From Providencia rettgeri (GTDB lineage: Bacteria; Pseudomonadota; Gammaproteobacteria; Enterobacterales; Enterobacteriaceae): a DNA stretch of 64,000 nt. A program made the position numbers and the translations under genes. The notes below the pieces were generated by a model, which was not told the origin of the DNA, did no database searches, and saw only the letters and a program-made list of their open reading frames with translations. Location: assembly GCF_001874625.1 (NCBI RefSeq), contig NZ_CP017671.1, positions 4,340,001 through 4,404,000 of the forward strand, read 5' to 3'. Below are positions 29,543 to 38,624 of the stretch, in pieces (positions within the stretch are counted from its first letter, which is position 1; every line of letters begins with the position of its first letter).

Positions 29543-30403
29543 ATGTCATATATCAGTGTGCCAAAACGGTCAAGTATCTCTCTAAAACCCATTTATTGGA
29601 TAATACCGCCATTGCTGGTGTTAGCCACACTCTTTTTCTATCCGTTATTGTTAATCGCCCAACAAGCACTACAAAATGAAACTGGTGTCTGGGGGCTAGA
29701 TGCACTCTGGCAACTAATTGAATCTAAACGTTTCATTAATGGTCTATGGAACACCCTGCAAATCGCGTTTTTTGCTACCTTAGGCTGCCTTATCGTAGGG
29801 AGCATACTTTCCCTGATATTAGTGTTTATCCCCTTTCCTGGTAGCCGTTTTATTACCCAAGTTATTGATACATTTATTGCATTACCCACCTTTTTGATTA
29901 CTCTCGCGTTTACTTTTATTTATGGTTCCGCTGGGCTACTAAATGGCACGTTAATGGCATTATTTGATTTCGAACTACCGCCAGTTGATTTCCTATATTC
30001 TATCAATGGGGTCATTTTAGCCGAGATCACCGTATTCACGCCGTTAATTATGCGCCCATTGATGGCTGCTCTACGGCAAATAGATAAAAGCCAATTAGAA
30101 GCTGCGAGTATTTTAGGTGCGCACCCCGCTCGTGTTATTGCTCAAGTGATTTTTCCAGCCGCACTTCCCGCCTTACTTGCTGGCGGCAGTCTTTGCTTAC
30201 TATTAACCACCAATGAGTTTGGGATCGTTTTATTTATCGGCGCAAAAGGCGTGAATACCTTACCTATGATGGTGTACAGCAAAGCCATACTAGAGTCTGA
30301 TTATGCGGTTGCCTGTATGATTGCTTTAGTAAACATCTTACTTTCTCTCGGGTTATTTTTTCTCTATAGAATGGCTACAACTCGCCTCGGAGTAAGGAAT
30401 TAA
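29543..30403 (+). CDS. phnU: 2-aminoethylphosphonate ABC transporter permease
   Basis: 286 residues with six membrane segments. The EAA loop is QLEAASILGAHPARVIAQVIFPAALPALLAG. The ATG at 29543 follows GAGGA; a TTG 12 bp upstream is less likely. It starts 1 bp after the phnT stop, so translation is coupled. Confidence 0.93.
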   Translation: MSYISVPKRSSISLKPIYWIIPPLLVLATLFFYPLLLIAQQALQNETGVWGLDALWQLIESKRFINGLWNTLQIAFFATLGCLIVGSILSLILVFIPFPGSRFITQVIDTFIALPTFLITLAFTFIYGSAGLLNGTLMALFDFELPPVDFLYSINGVILAEITVFTPLIMRPLMAALRQIDKSQLEAASILGAHPARVIAQVIFPAALPALLAGGSLCLLLTTNEFGIVLFIGAKGVNTLPMMVYSKAILESDYAVACMIALVNILLSLGLFFLYRMATTRLGVRN

Positions 30404-30405
30404 CT

Positions 30406-31203
30406 ATGTTGATTTGGTCTAAACAAGGTCGAGCCGTCGCAACCTTGATTGCTATTAGCTTGTTTTCATTATTATTTTTGCTACCGTTAGTGATGATTTT
30501 AATGTCGAGTTTCAGCCAGCAATGGAATGGTATCTTGCCTTCAGGGTTTACATTTGAGCATTTTGTCAATGCATTCAGTGGCCCAGCTTGGGATGCTATT
30601 CTTTCTAGTTTAATTATTGGGTTTTGTGCCAGCCTATTTGCCCTATTTTGTGGGCTTTGGGCCGCATTGGCGCTCAGACGACAGAGCGGGAAATGGCAAA
30701 AATTACTCGGTATCGCATTTTACTTACCAAGCGCAATACCTTCAGTCTCTATTGGTCTTGGTATCCTTGTTGCATTTAGCCAAGGATATCTACAAATGAA
30801 CGGGACATTTTGGATTGTATTCAGTGCCCACTTTGTATTAATTTCAGCTTTCACATTTAGCAATGTTTCTACTGGGCTAACCCGCATTTCCCCTGATATT
30901 GAAAATGTCGCCTTTAGTTTAGGTGCTTCACCTTGGTATCGACTATGTCACGTCACTCTACCACTCTTGATGCCTTGGATGATCTCAGCATTAGCATTAA
31001 GCCTGTCCCTATCTTTAGGGGAGTTAGGCGCAACGATGATGTTATATCCCCCCGGTTGGGCCACCCTGCCCGTCTCAATTTTTAGCTTAACCGACCGTGG
31101 TAATATCGCAGATGGCTCAGCACTGACCATTGTACTGGTCGCCATCACCTTATTATTAATGTTCAAGCTAGAAAAAATAGCGACTAAGTTAAGTCAAAAA
31201 TAA
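30406..31203 (+). CDS. phnV: 2-aminoethylphosphonate ABC transporter permease
   Basis: 265 residues, second permease with its own EAA-type loop (ENVAFSLGASPWYRLCHVTLPLLMPWM). It begins 2 bp after phnU and ends the operon at a strong terminator. Confidence 0.93.
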   Translation: MLIWSKQGRAVATLIAISLFSLLFLLPLVMILMSSFSQQWNGILPSGFTFEHFVNAFSGPAWDAILSSLIIGFCASLFALFCGLWAALALRRQSGKWQKLLGIAFYLPSAIPSVSIGLGILVAFSQGYLQMNGTFWIVFSAHFVLISAFTFSNVSTGLTRISPDIENVAFSLGASPWYRLCHVTLPLLMPWMISALALSLSLSLGELGATMMLYPPGWATLPVSIFSLTDRGNIADGSALTIVLVAITLLLMFKLEKIATKLSQK

Positions 31204-31214
31204 GAGCAACCCCC

Positions 31215-31241
31215 AATAAAAGCTCGCAATGAGCTTTTATT
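31215..31241 (+). terminator. phnSTUV terminator
   Basis: Perfect 11-base stem aataaaagctc / gagcttttatt with a 5-nt loop and a T-rich tail. Confidence 0.82.
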
Positions 31242-31611
31242 CATTTTTCAATATTTTGATATTACCAAAATTATAATTATATATTCAGTTCATCATTTAA
31301 ATTAACATTAATAACAAATTCATTAACATTAAAATGGTTATTAACTAAAAAATACAAATGCAATATTAAATATAATACTTAAGTAAACAAACATAGTTAT
31401 TAAAGTATAAATTATTTATATCAAAATATTACCTAAGCATTTACTCTTAAAATAATTAAACACATAAACCACTACAGTTTAAAAAGAGTCTTTTAATGGG
31501 ATTTATTTTTTAAAACAAAATTAAATGTTTATTTAAATATCGTCTATTTAATATTTTTAATAACTTCATTAAAATAAAATACTTCTCAAAATCAATAAAA
31601 GGATTTTTATT
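31242..31611. other. Very AT-rich upstream region of the pilin-like pair
   Basis: About 370 bp that are strikingly AT-rich with many A- and T-tracts, the kind of DNA bound and silenced by H-NS. No ORF with a ribosome site and no clear operator is seen. Promoters for the pilin-like genes must lie near its right end (ribosome site AAAGGA at 31599-31604). Confidence 0.5.
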
Positions 31612-32115
31612 ATGCACTTGCTAAAAAAAAGTGGTTTAGCGCTATTACTGTGTGTTTCTTTACCTGCGTTATCAGCTGTTCAAAATATGCCAATTAATAT
31701 TAAAGGCACCTTCTCAAATGTCACCCAACCTTGTAATGATGCAAAGCTTGAAAACAGAACAGATTTTGGTGCGATCAATACACTAGAAAAAGTCGGTGAT
31801 GAAACTGCATTCCATAGTTCTGGCTATTTAAGCTTCACATGCCAATTCCCTGCTAATGCTAAACTCACTTTTGTCGCAAATAACGCACCAAATTCACCTG
31901 AAACATTTAAAACATCAAGTGATGCATTCGGTGTAAAATTAAAATATAACAATATTATAGTTAAACCTGGTCAAAGTGATGACTTTAAAGTGGTAAAAGG
32001 TGGGAACAGTATTTCATTTTCTACCAGCCTAACCCGTTTAACCGCTAATGGTCCCAATGACTTTGGTAATCATACCTTTGACATTACGGCTAACTTAGCA
32101 ATTACCTATCAGTAA
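31612..32115 (+). CDS. Secreted pilin-like protein, first of a pair
   Basis: 167 residues with a signal peptide (LLKKSGLALLLCVSLPALSA). The mature part begins VQNMPINIKGTFSNVTQPC. One Cys pair (TQPCND and SFTCQF, about 36 residues apart) and a C-terminal strand DFGNHTFDITANLAITYQ fit the chaperone-usher pilin fold. The family is assigned by shape rather than by a close known relative. No chaperone, usher or adhesin gene is nearby. A similar gene follows. Confidence 0.62.
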   Translation: MHLLKKSGLALLLCVSLPALSAVQNMPINIKGTFSNVTQPCNDAKLENRTDFGAINTLEKVGDETAFHSSGYLSFTCQFPANAKLTFVANNAPNSPETFKTSSDAFGVKLKYNNIIVKPGQSDDFKVVKGGNSISFSTSLTRLTANGPNDFGNHTFDITANLAITYQ

Positions 32116-32139
32116 TATTTATTACTCCTCTATATGATT

Positions 32140-32168
32140 GTGGCTGGGTTAATTCATTACTCAGCCAC
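32140..32168 (+). other. Hairpin between the two pilin-like genes
   Basis: Stem gtggctgggt / actcagccac without a T-run. It may protect the 3' end of the first message or partly terminate. Confidence 0.5.
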
Positions 32169-32226
32169 GTAATAATAATTTATATGAAAATAGATAAAAT
32201 GCATGATTTATCATTTGAGAAACATT

Positions 32227-32742
32227 ATGAATTCCGTTATTTTTTTTAAAGTTTTCATCTCTTTTGGGCTACTCCTTAGCGCTATTTCTATTTCACAAGC
32301 GGCAACGCAAAATGTACCTATCCATATTAATGGCTCATTTTCAATGACACCCACTATATGTCATATTTCTGACAACACAGTCGCAAGCCATCGCTCATTA
32401 TCTGTTAGCCATAGTAATCGTATAGGCGAAGAAACCGCACCACATAAAATCGCACTCAATATTGACTGTAATGCTACCGTCAACGCGAAGCTATCGTTTA
32501 ACGCAGCACCGGCCGCCAATTCAAATACACTATTTCAAACTTCAAGTCATGCGTTTGGTGTGAAATTAAGTTGGCAAGGAGCACCTATTCTCCCGAATAA
32601 AAGCGTTGATATTACGATGATAAAAAATCAAAAAAGTTATTATATCGATGCCACTATAATCAGGGTTGCGCCTAATGGTACCGGCGACTACGGTGAGCAC
32701 TCATTTAACATTGCAGGGAACTTAGCGGTAGATTACCCGTAA
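32227..32742 (+). CDS. Secreted pilin-like protein, second of a pair
   Basis: 171 residues from ATG 32227, with signal peptide VFISFGLLLSAISISQA. It shares with the upstream protein the pattern NVPIHINGSF, FQTSSHAFGVKLSW and GDYGEHSFNIAGNLAVDY, including the two Cys (TICHIS, IDCNAT). The pair is a diverged duplication. An upstream ATG at 32203 is possible but would put extra residues before the signal peptide. Function unknown; an orphan fimbrial subunit is the best guess. Confidence 0.6.
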   Translation: MNSVIFFKVFISFGLLLSAISISQAATQNVPIHINGSFSMTPTICHISDNTVASHRSLSVSHSNRIGEETAPHKIALNIDCNATVNAKLSFNAAPAANSNTLFQTSSHAFGVKLSWQGAPILPNKSVDITMIKNQKSYYIDATIIRVAPNGTGDYGEHSFNIAGNLAVDYP

Positions 32743-32869
32743 TACAAAAACAATAACTACAATCAGTAACTCCACCCTCATCTCGCTGATTTTTCCGCTT
32801 TTATTCAGTAGGCGAGTTTTCGCTCTAAATGCAAAAATTAAAAAAATTTATTTTTCTTTATGCAAACGC

Positions 32870-32897
32870 TTGCGTCAAAGAATGAGATGCGTATAAT
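32870..32897 (+). promoter_or_regulatory. pyrL-pyrBI promoter
   Basis: TTGCGT (32870-32875), 16-bp spacer, and perfect TATAAT (32892-32897), 26 bp before the leader peptide start. Confidence 0.75.
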
Positions 32898-32922
32898 GCG
32901 CCACAATTTGCCGGGAGAAACT

Positions 32923-33033
32923 ATGAACGCTGCTGCTGTATTTTTTACAGAGAACACCTCCAACACACTGCCTTCAGGCGGTTTGGACAGCCTGTTTTTC
33001 CCCTTCGTATTTCCAAGAAAGCCCCTCAATTGA
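32923..33033 (+). CDS. pyrL: pyrBI operon leader peptide
   Basis: 36 codons (MNAAAVFFTENTSNTL...RKPLN) preceded by GGGAGA. It ends inside the attenuator stem, as in E. coli. A T-rich stretch (CTGTTTTTCCCCTTCGTATTT) gives the UTP-sensitive polymerase pause. When UTP is low, polymerase lags, the ribosome reaches the terminator region and prevents hairpin formation. Confidence 0.9.
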   Translation: MNAAAVFFTENTSNTLPSGGLDSLFFPFVFPRKPLN

Positions 33034-33046
33034 GGGGCTTTTTTTT
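33021..33046 (+). terminator. pyrBI attenuator
   Basis: Perfect stem gcccctcaa / ttgaggggc followed by eight T, overlapping the last codons and stop of pyrL. Confidence 0.92.
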
Positions 33047-33089
33047 GGCCTATAGACCTAACATGTCTTGCTGACACAGGAGAACAACA

Positions 33090-34025
33090 ATGCCGAACCC
33101 TTTATACCAACGCGATATCATTTCAATTAATGATTTAGATCGTTCAGACCTTGAACTCGTACTCAACGTCGCCGCTTCACTGAAAAAACAGCCACAACCT
33201 GAACTTCTAAAACATAAAGTCATCGCAAGTTGTTTTTTTGAGGCTTCAACGCGGACACGTTTATCATTTGAAACCGCTATTCACCGCTTAGGCGCTTCGG
33301 TTGTTGGTTTTTCTGACAGTACCAATACATCATTAGGCAAGAAAGGCGAAACGCTGGCAGATACCATTTCGGTGATTAGCCAATATGTTGATGCAATTGT
33401 AATGCGCCACCCACAGGAAGGGGCATCTCGACTAGCCAGCCAGTTTGCAGGGCATATCCCTGTCATCAATGCAGGGGATGGCTCGAATCAACATCCTACT
33501 CAAACCTTACTCGACCTGTTCACTATTCAAGAAACACAAGGTAGGTTAGAAAATCTACAAGTCGCCATGGTTGGTGACCTCAAATATGGCAGAACAGTGC
33601 ATTCTCTGACCCAAGCGTTATCAAAATTTGAAGGCAACCACTTCTATTTTATTGCACCTGAAGCTCTGTCTATGCCAAATCATATTTTGCATATATTAGA
33701 AGAGAAAGGCGCAACTTATAGCCTGCATAATAATATTGATGAGGTCATGCCAGAGCTCGATATTCTGTACATGACACGCGTACAAAAAGAGCGTCTGGAC
33801 CCATCAGAATACGCCAATGTTAAAGCCCAATTTATTCTTCATGCTGCTGATTTACATTGTGCGAAACCGAACTTAAAAGTATTACACCCTCTGCCACGAA
33901 TCGATGAGATCACTGTCGATGTCGATAGCACACCTTACGCTTACTATTTCCAACAAGCTGGCAATGGGATTTATGCACGACAAGCATTGTTATCACTGGT
34001 TTTAAATAAAGAATTAGCTATCTGA
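33090..34025 (+). CDS. pyrB: Aspartate carbamoyltransferase catalytic chain
   Basis: 311 residues, same as E. coli. The carbamoyl-phosphate loop is [18 protein letters not shown]; further sites are [29 protein letters not shown] and [11 protein letters not shown]. It catalyses the committed step of pyrimidine synthesis. Thirteen bases separate it from pyrI. Confidence 0.98.
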   Translation: MPNPLYQRDIISINDLDRSDLELVLNVAASLKKQPQPELLKHKVIASCFFEASTRTRLSFETAIHRLGASVVGFSDSTNTSLGKKGETLADTISVISQYVDAIVMRHPQEGASRLASQFAGHIPVINAGDGSNQHPTQTLLDLFTIQETQGRLENLQVAMVGDLKYGRTVHSLTQALSKFEGNHFYFIAPEALSMPNHILHILEEKGATYSLHNNIDEVMPELDILYMTRVQKERLDPSEYANVKAQFILHAADLHCAKPNLKVLHPLPRIDEITVDVDSTPYAYYFQQAGNGIYARQALLSLVLNKELAI

Positions 34026-34038
34026 GGAGGAAATCACC

Positions 34039-34503
34039 ATGACACACGACCATAAATTACAAGTTGAAGCGATCAGCCACGGCACCGTTATCGACCATAT
34101 TCCTGCTCAAATTGGTTTCAAGCTCCTGAAATTATTTAAACTGACAAAAACCGATGAGCGTATCACTATTGGCTTAAACCTGCCTTCTAGCAATCTGGGC
34201 AAAAAAGATATTATTAAAATTGAAAATACCTTTTTAACTCCAGAACAAGCTAACCAATTAGCAATGTATGCCCCTGAAGCCACTGTCAATCGTATTGAAG
34301 ACTACCAAGTGGTGGAAAAATTAGAACTCACCTTGCCTGACTATATCGATAACGTACTGATTTGCCCAAACAGTAACTGTATTAGCCATAATGAGCCGGT
34401 ATCCAGCAGTTTTCGTGTGAAAAAAATCGACAAAGAAGTGGCTCTGACTTGCCAGTTTTGCGAAAAAGAATTCGATAGAGACGCTGTGATCAATAACCAA
34501 TAG
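34039..34503 (+). CDS. pyrI: Aspartate carbamoyltransferase regulatory chain
   Basis: 154 residues. The N-terminal nucleotide domain ([25 protein letters not shown]) binds CTP/ATP. The C-terminal zinc domain has four Cys in CPNSNC and CQFCEKEF. It makes PyrB allosteric. Ribosome site GAGGAGG is strong. Confidence 0.98.
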   Translation: MTHDHKLQVEAISHGTVIDHIPAQIGFKLLKLFKLTKTDERITIGLNLPSSNLGKKDIIKIENTFLTPEQANQLAMYAPEATVNRIEDYQVVEKLELTLPDYIDNVLICPNSNCISHNEPVSSSFRVKKIDKEVALTCQFCEKEFDRDAVINNQ

Positions 34504-34666
34504 GATATTTCAGCGTAGACTGCGGTGTTGTTCAGGCGTGATCCATGTTTATAATAGCGCCTGATGACCCATACAGTTATACTCAAATTATATTCAAATC
34601 CGCACATATAGCCGCAGGTTGAAATAACATGAGTATCTTCTCTTTACGTGATGAAACGGAGTAATT

Positions 34667-35053
34667 ATGTCATTCGAAATCAATACAGAAAATGCACCAG
34701 CAGCGATCGGTCCTTACGTTCAAGGCGTAGATTTGGGCAGTATAGTGATGACATCAGGCCAAATTCCTGTTGACCCTAAAACAGGTGAAGTCCCGGAAGA
34801 TATTGCCGCACAAACACGTCAATCCCTAGCTAACGTCAAAGCTATTTTAGAAAAAGCGGGCTTAAGTGCAGCTAATATCGTGAAAACAACGGTGTTTGTA
34901 AAAGATTTAAATGACTTTGCGACAGTGAATGCCACCTATGAAGAATTTTTCAAACAACACAATGCGCCATTCCCTGCTCGTTCTTGCGTCGAGGTAGCCC
35001 GCCTACCTAAAGATGTCAAAATTGAAATCGAAGCTATTGCTGTTCGTAAGTAA
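34667..35053 (+). CDS. ridA: 2-iminobutanoate/2-iminopropanoate deaminase RidA
   Basis: 128 residues of the YjgF/YER057c family. It hydrolyses reactive enamines and imines made by PLP dehydratases. Signature: PFPARSCVEVARLPKDVKIEIEAIA, with the substrate-binding Arg in ARSCVEV. Same place after pyrI as in E. coli, with a separate transcript likely (163-bp gap). Confidence 0.96.
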   Translation: MSFEINTENAPAAIGPYVQGVDLGSIVMTSGQIPVDPKTGEVPEDIAAQTRQSLANVKAILEKAGLSAANIVKTTVFVKDLNDFATVNATYEEFFKQHNAPFPARSCVEVARLPKDVKIEIEAIAVRK

Positions 35054-35070
35054 CCGCTAATTTGCTTTAA

Positions 35071-35097
35071 ACACCCCATCATCTTTATATGGGGTGT
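35071..35097 (+). terminator. ridA terminator
   Basis: Nine-base perfect stem acaccccat / atggggtgt; a short T stretch follows. Confidence 0.75.
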
Positions 35098-35239
35098 TAT
35101 TTTGATAATACCGATACAGCTTATCCTTTCTTAAGTCTAGCGAACAAAACTATAATTTAAGTTAAATTAGCACTCCCTGATGATAAGTATTTATTTTTAA
35201 CTTCCCCGCTTTTGATATTCATACAATTAATTTTTTTCC

Positions 35240-35253
35240 TTGTTTTGGATCAA
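35240..35253. promoter_or_regulatory. FNR-type site before nrdD
   Basis: TTGTTTTGGATCAA: right half perfect (ATCAA), left half one mismatch from TTGAT, with the required 4-bp gap. A class II position would set transcription start near 35288. Confidence 0.65.
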
Positions 35254-35282
35254 ACTTATTGCTGCTAAAAAAAAGCAATATC

Positions 35283-35295
35283 CTACATATTGTGC
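35283..35295. promoter_or_regulatory. Probable NrdR box 1 before nrdD
   Basis: CTACATATTGTGC resembles the NrdR consensus (ACAnTATnTnGTGT type). It is the exact reverse complement of a second site 30 bp away. NrdR boxes come in such pairs spaced by about three helical turns. Confidence 0.65.
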
Positions 35296-35312
35296 TTTAA
35301 TTATATCAATTG

Positions 35313-35325
35313 GCACAATATGTAG
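35313..35325. promoter_or_regulatory. Probable NrdR box 2 before nrdD
   Basis: GCACAATATGTAG, reverse complement of box 1, centre-to-centre 30 bp. Both overlap the predicted start of transcription, fitting repression by NrdR when dATP is high. Confidence 0.65.
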
Positions 35326-35339
35326 TATTTATTCACATT

Positions 35340-35348
35340 TTATCCACA
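35340..35348 (+). promoter_or_regulatory. DnaA box (perfect TTATCCACA)
   Basis: Perfect 9-mer DnaA box in the nrdD leader, facing a second inverted copy 44 bp further on. Confidence 0.7.
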
Positions 35349-35391
35349 GAAGAGTCGTAATAATCAAGATCAAAAATACTTTGATTAACGC

Positions 35392-35400
35392 TGTGGATAA
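35392..35400 (-). promoter_or_regulatory. DnaA box (perfect TTATCCACA, inverted)
   Basis: TGTGGATAA on the plus strand, 13 bp before the nrdD start and next to its ribosome site. Two perfect boxes in inverted orientation within 61 bp are unlikely by chance. Confidence 0.7.
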
Positions 35401-35413
35401 CTTAGCAAGGAGA

Positions 35414-37558
35414 ATGACAGTGGGAACGGTTGTGATTAAAAGAGATGGTTGTCAGGTCAACTTTGACCTTCCACGAATTCAGGAAGCCGTTAAACGTGCT
35501 GCTGCCGCAGTAAATGTTAAGGATGACGATTACTGTCTTCAAGTTGCAACTATAGTTAAAGAGCAACTTTGCAGCCGAAACCAAGTGGATATTGCCGAGA
35601 TCCAAGACGCCGTAGAAAACCAATTGATGGCTGGGCCGTATAAGGACTTAGCACGCGCTTATATTGAATATCGCCACGATAGGGACAGCGAACGCGAAAA
35701 ACGTAGCCAGCTGACTCATGATATTCGAGGCCTTATAGAACAAAGCAACGTCTCGTTACTCAATGAAAACGCAAATAAAGACAGTAAGGTCATCCCAACT
35801 CAGCGTGATTTACTCGCAGGGATCGTCGCAAAGCACTATGCTAAACAACATATTTTACCTCGTGATGTCGTGATTGCCCATGAAAAAGGCGAAATCCACT
35901 ATCACGACCTCGACTATGCCCCTTTCTTTCCAATGTTTAACTGTATGTTAATTGACCTTGAAGGCATGTTAACTAACGGCTTTAAAATGGGAAATGCCGA
36001 AATAGAACCCCCGAAATCTATTTCTACCGCAACAGCAGTAACAGCACAAATCATTGCACAAGTTGCGAGTCATATTTATGGCGGTACAACAATTAACCGT
36101 ATTGACGAAATTTTAGCGCCATATGTCGCAATCAGCTACGAAAAACACCTAAAAGTCGCCAAAGAATGGGGAATTGCAGACGCAGAAGGCTATGCCCAAA
36201 GCCGTACCGATAAAGAATGTTATGACGCCTTCCAATCATTAGAATATGAAGTTAACACACTACACACCGCGAATGGCCAAACCCCATTTGTCACCTTTGG
36301 TTTTGGTCTTGGCACATCAAAAGAAGCCCGATTAATTCAGCAATCTATCCTCAGAAATCGTATTGCAGGGTTAGGTAAAAACCGTAAAACAGCCGTTTTC
36401 CCTAAACTCGTATTTGCGATTAAAGATGGCTTAAATCATAAGCTAAGTGACCCTAATTACGATATCAAACAACTCGCTTTAGAATGCGCCAGTAAGCGCA
36501 TGTACCCCGACATTCTTAATTACGATCGTGTTGTTGATGTCACTGGCTCATTTAAAACACCAATGGGTTGTCGCAGTTTTCTGGGTATATATGAAGAAAA
36601 TGGGCAACAAATTCATGATGGACGCAACAATTTAGGGGTTATCAGCCTCAACTTGCCTCGTATTGCTATCGAAGCACAAGGCAGTGAAGATGCATTTTGG
36701 GCATTACTGGATGAACGCCTCGCTATCGCGAAAAAAGCCTTAATGACTCGTATTGCCCGCTTAGAAACAGTGAAAGCCCGCGTTGCCCCAATCCTCTATA
36801 TGGAAGGTGCTTGTGGTGTAAGGTTAAAAGCTGATGATAATATTGCTGAAATATTTAAGCATGGACGAGCATCAATTTCCTTAGGTTACATTGGGTTACA
36901 TGAAACAATCAATGCACTCTTTGGTTCAGAAACGCATGTGTATGACAGCGAAAAACTGCGCGAAAAAGCAGTGGCTATCGTCAACCGCTTACGCCAAGCT
37001 ACTGATGAATGGAAAGTTCAAACAGGCTACGGTTTCAGCTTATACAGCACACCAAGTGAAAACCTGTGTGACCGTTTTTGCCGTATCGACACCGCTGAAT
37101 TTGGGGTTATTGCTGGTGTCACAGATAAAGGCTACTACACCAACAGCTTCCACTTAGATGTTGAAAAACAAGTCAACCCATACGACAAAATTGACTTTGA
37201 AGCCCCTTACCCTGCTCTCGCGAATGGCGGTTTTATCTGTTACGGCGAATACCCGAACTTACAACATAATGTTAGGGCGCTGGAAGATGTGTGGGACTAT
37301 AGCTATCAGCACGTCCCTTATTATGGAACCAACACACCAATAGATGAATGCTATGAATGCGGCTTCTCTGGTGAGTTTTCCTGTACCAGTAAAGGGTTTA
37401 CTTGCCCTGCTTGCGGAAACCATGACACCAACCGAGTTTCTGTTATTCGCCGAGTTTGCGGTTATTTAGGTAGCCCAGATGCTAGGCCCTTCAATGCAGG
37501 GAAACAAGAAGAGGTGAAACGTCGTATTAAGCATCTAGGTAATGGTCAATTAGGTTAA
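35414..37558 (+). CDS. nrdD: Anaerobic (class III) ribonucleoside-triphosphate reductase
   Basis: 714 residues from ATG 35414 (ribosome site AAGGAG; E. coli 712). A longer reading from 35240 would run through the regulatory sites and is rejected. An N-terminal ATP-cone (VVIKRDGCQVNFDLPRIQEAVKRA) senses dATP/ATP. The zinc site is CYECGFSG and CPACGNH, and the glycyl-radical loop is RRVCGYLGSPDARPFN. It makes dNTPs without oxygen using formate as reductant. Followed by its activase nrdG. Confidence 0.97.
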   Translation: MTVGTVVIKRDGCQVNFDLPRIQEAVKRAAAAVNVKDDDYCLQVATIVKEQLCSRNQVDIAEIQDAVENQLMAGPYKDLARAYIEYRHDRDSEREKRSQLTHDIRGLIEQSNVSLLNENANKDSKVIPTQRDLLAGIVAKHYAKQHILPRDVVIAHEKGEIHYHDLDYAPFFPMFNCMLIDLEGMLTNGFKMGNAEIEPPKSISTATAVTAQIIAQVASHIYGGTTINRIDEILAPYVAISYEKHLKVAKEWGIADAEGYAQSRTDKECYDAFQSLEYEVNTLHTANGQTPFVTFGFGLGTSKEARLIQQSILRNRIAGLGKNRKTAVFPKLVFAIKDGLNHKLSDPNYDIKQLALECASKRMYPDILNYDRVVDVTGSFKTPMGCRSFLGIYEENGQQIHDGRNNLGVISLNLPRIAIEAQGSEDAFWALLDERLAIAKKALMTRIARLETVKARVAPILYMEGACGVRLKADDNIAEIFKHGRASISLGYIGLHETINALFGSETHVYDSEKLREKAVAIVNRLRQATDEWKVQTGYGFSLYSTPSENLCDRFCRIDTAEFGVIAGVTDKGYYTNSFHLDVEKQVNPYDKIDFEAPYPALANGGFICYGEYPNLQHNVRALEDVWDYSYQHVPYYGTNTPIDECYECGFSGEFSCTSKGFTCPACGNHDTNRVSVIRRVCGYLGSPDARPFNAGKQEEVKRRIKHLGNGQLG

Positions 37559-37559
37559 T

Positions 37560-38027
37560 ATGATGAATTACCACCAATATTACCCCGTTGATGTTGTTAA
37601 TGGTCCAGGTACCCGCTGTACACTGTTTGTTTCTGGCTGTGTGCATCAGTGCCGCGGTTGCTATAACCAAAGCACATGGCGGGTGGATTCCGGCGTACCA
37701 TTCACCCAAGAAATGGAAGATCAAATCATTCAAGATTTGCAAGACACGCGTATTCGTCGGCAGGGCTTGTCCCTGTCCGGTGGAGACCCGCTACATCCCG
37801 CCAATTTGCCAGCGATACTCAAGCTAGTGAAGCGAGTAAAAACAGTCTGCCCAGATAAAGACATTTGGGTATGGACGGGATACAAATTGAATGAGCTTAC
37901 CCTTGAGCAACAAAAGGTGGTCAGTTTTGTGAATACCTTGATTGACGGTAAGTTTGAGCAAAATTTGCACGACCCACGTTTAATTTGGCGTGGCAGCGCA
38001 AATCAGGTGATCCACCATTTGCGCTAA
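37560..38027 (+). CDS. nrdG: Class III ribonucleotide reductase activating enzyme
   Basis: 155-residue radical-SAM activase that installs the glycyl radical on NrdD. The cluster motif is CVHQCRGCYN (CX3CX2C) and the SAM-binding GGDP is in SLSGGDPLHP. A second ATG at 37563 gives the E. coli-like start MNYHQYYPVD and is equally likely. It overlaps convergent yhbP by 4 bp. Confidence 0.96.
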   Translation: MMNYHQYYPVDVVNGPGTRCTLFVSGCVHQCRGCYNQSTWRVDSGVPFTQEMEDQIIQDLQDTRIRRQGLSLSGGDPLHPANLPAILKLVKRVKTVCPDKDIWVWTGYKLNELTLEQQKVVSFVNTLIDGKFEQNLHDPRLIWRGSANQVIHHLR

Positions 38028-38473
38028 GCTTCTCGGGTCCAATGTAATTTTGTACCAAATCCCAATTTATTATCCACCATTTTGACATTGTCTAAGTGAA
38101 GCTGCCAAATAGGCAGTTTCGCTGTCAATGCCACAGGAAAACGACGGCAGTACTCTGTTCTAGCTAGTTGTTCTGGTTTACTTTCCAACCTTGCTATTTT
38201 GCCGATAAATTGAATACCTTGTATCTGATTGACCGTTTTCGATTGTGTCGAAATCGTCCCAGCGACTTGTGGGTTAGCTACCATCAATTGTCCATGCTTC
38301 GAACTGGCATCAGTCATTAAAATCAACGACATAGTTTTCGCATCAAATGCATAATAACAACTGGCAGGCCAGATATCATTGTGATGATGAGCAAATAAGG
38401 AAAAAACGTGTTGGCGGGCGATATAGCGCTGGATGTGTTGTAAGGTTTGTTCAGGGGTCATAGCGGTTTCCAT
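38024..38473 (-). CDS. yhbP: YhbP-like flavin-fold protein (UPF0306)
   Basis: 149 residues of the pyridoxamine-oxidase/FMN-binding split-barrel fold (SLILMTDASSKHGQLMVANPQVAGTIS; IQGIQFIGKIARLE). Similar to E. coli YhbP. The function is unknown. In E. coli it heads the yhbPQSTUV neighbourhood, as here. An ATG at 38461 is an alternative start. Confidence 0.82.
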   Translation of the reverse strand: METAMTPEQTLQHIQRYIARQHVFSLFAHHHNDIWPASCYYAFDAKTMSLILMTDASSKHGQLMVANPQVAGTISTQSKTVNQIQGIQFIGKIARLESKPEQLARTEYCRRFPVALTAKLPIWQLHLDNVKMVDNKLGFGTKLHWTREA

Positions 38474-38624
38474 ATAAACCCGTTCAGAACAAGCTCTTGG
38501 AGATAACCCCGTGAGCTTGCTTAAAATGTTCTGAACGTAGGCGTAAATTCGCTATTACTATAGCCTAACTAATTAGAAAATGGTTCTAATTAACTTGGCT
38601 TTTTAGGCTATCTCACCTAAGTCT

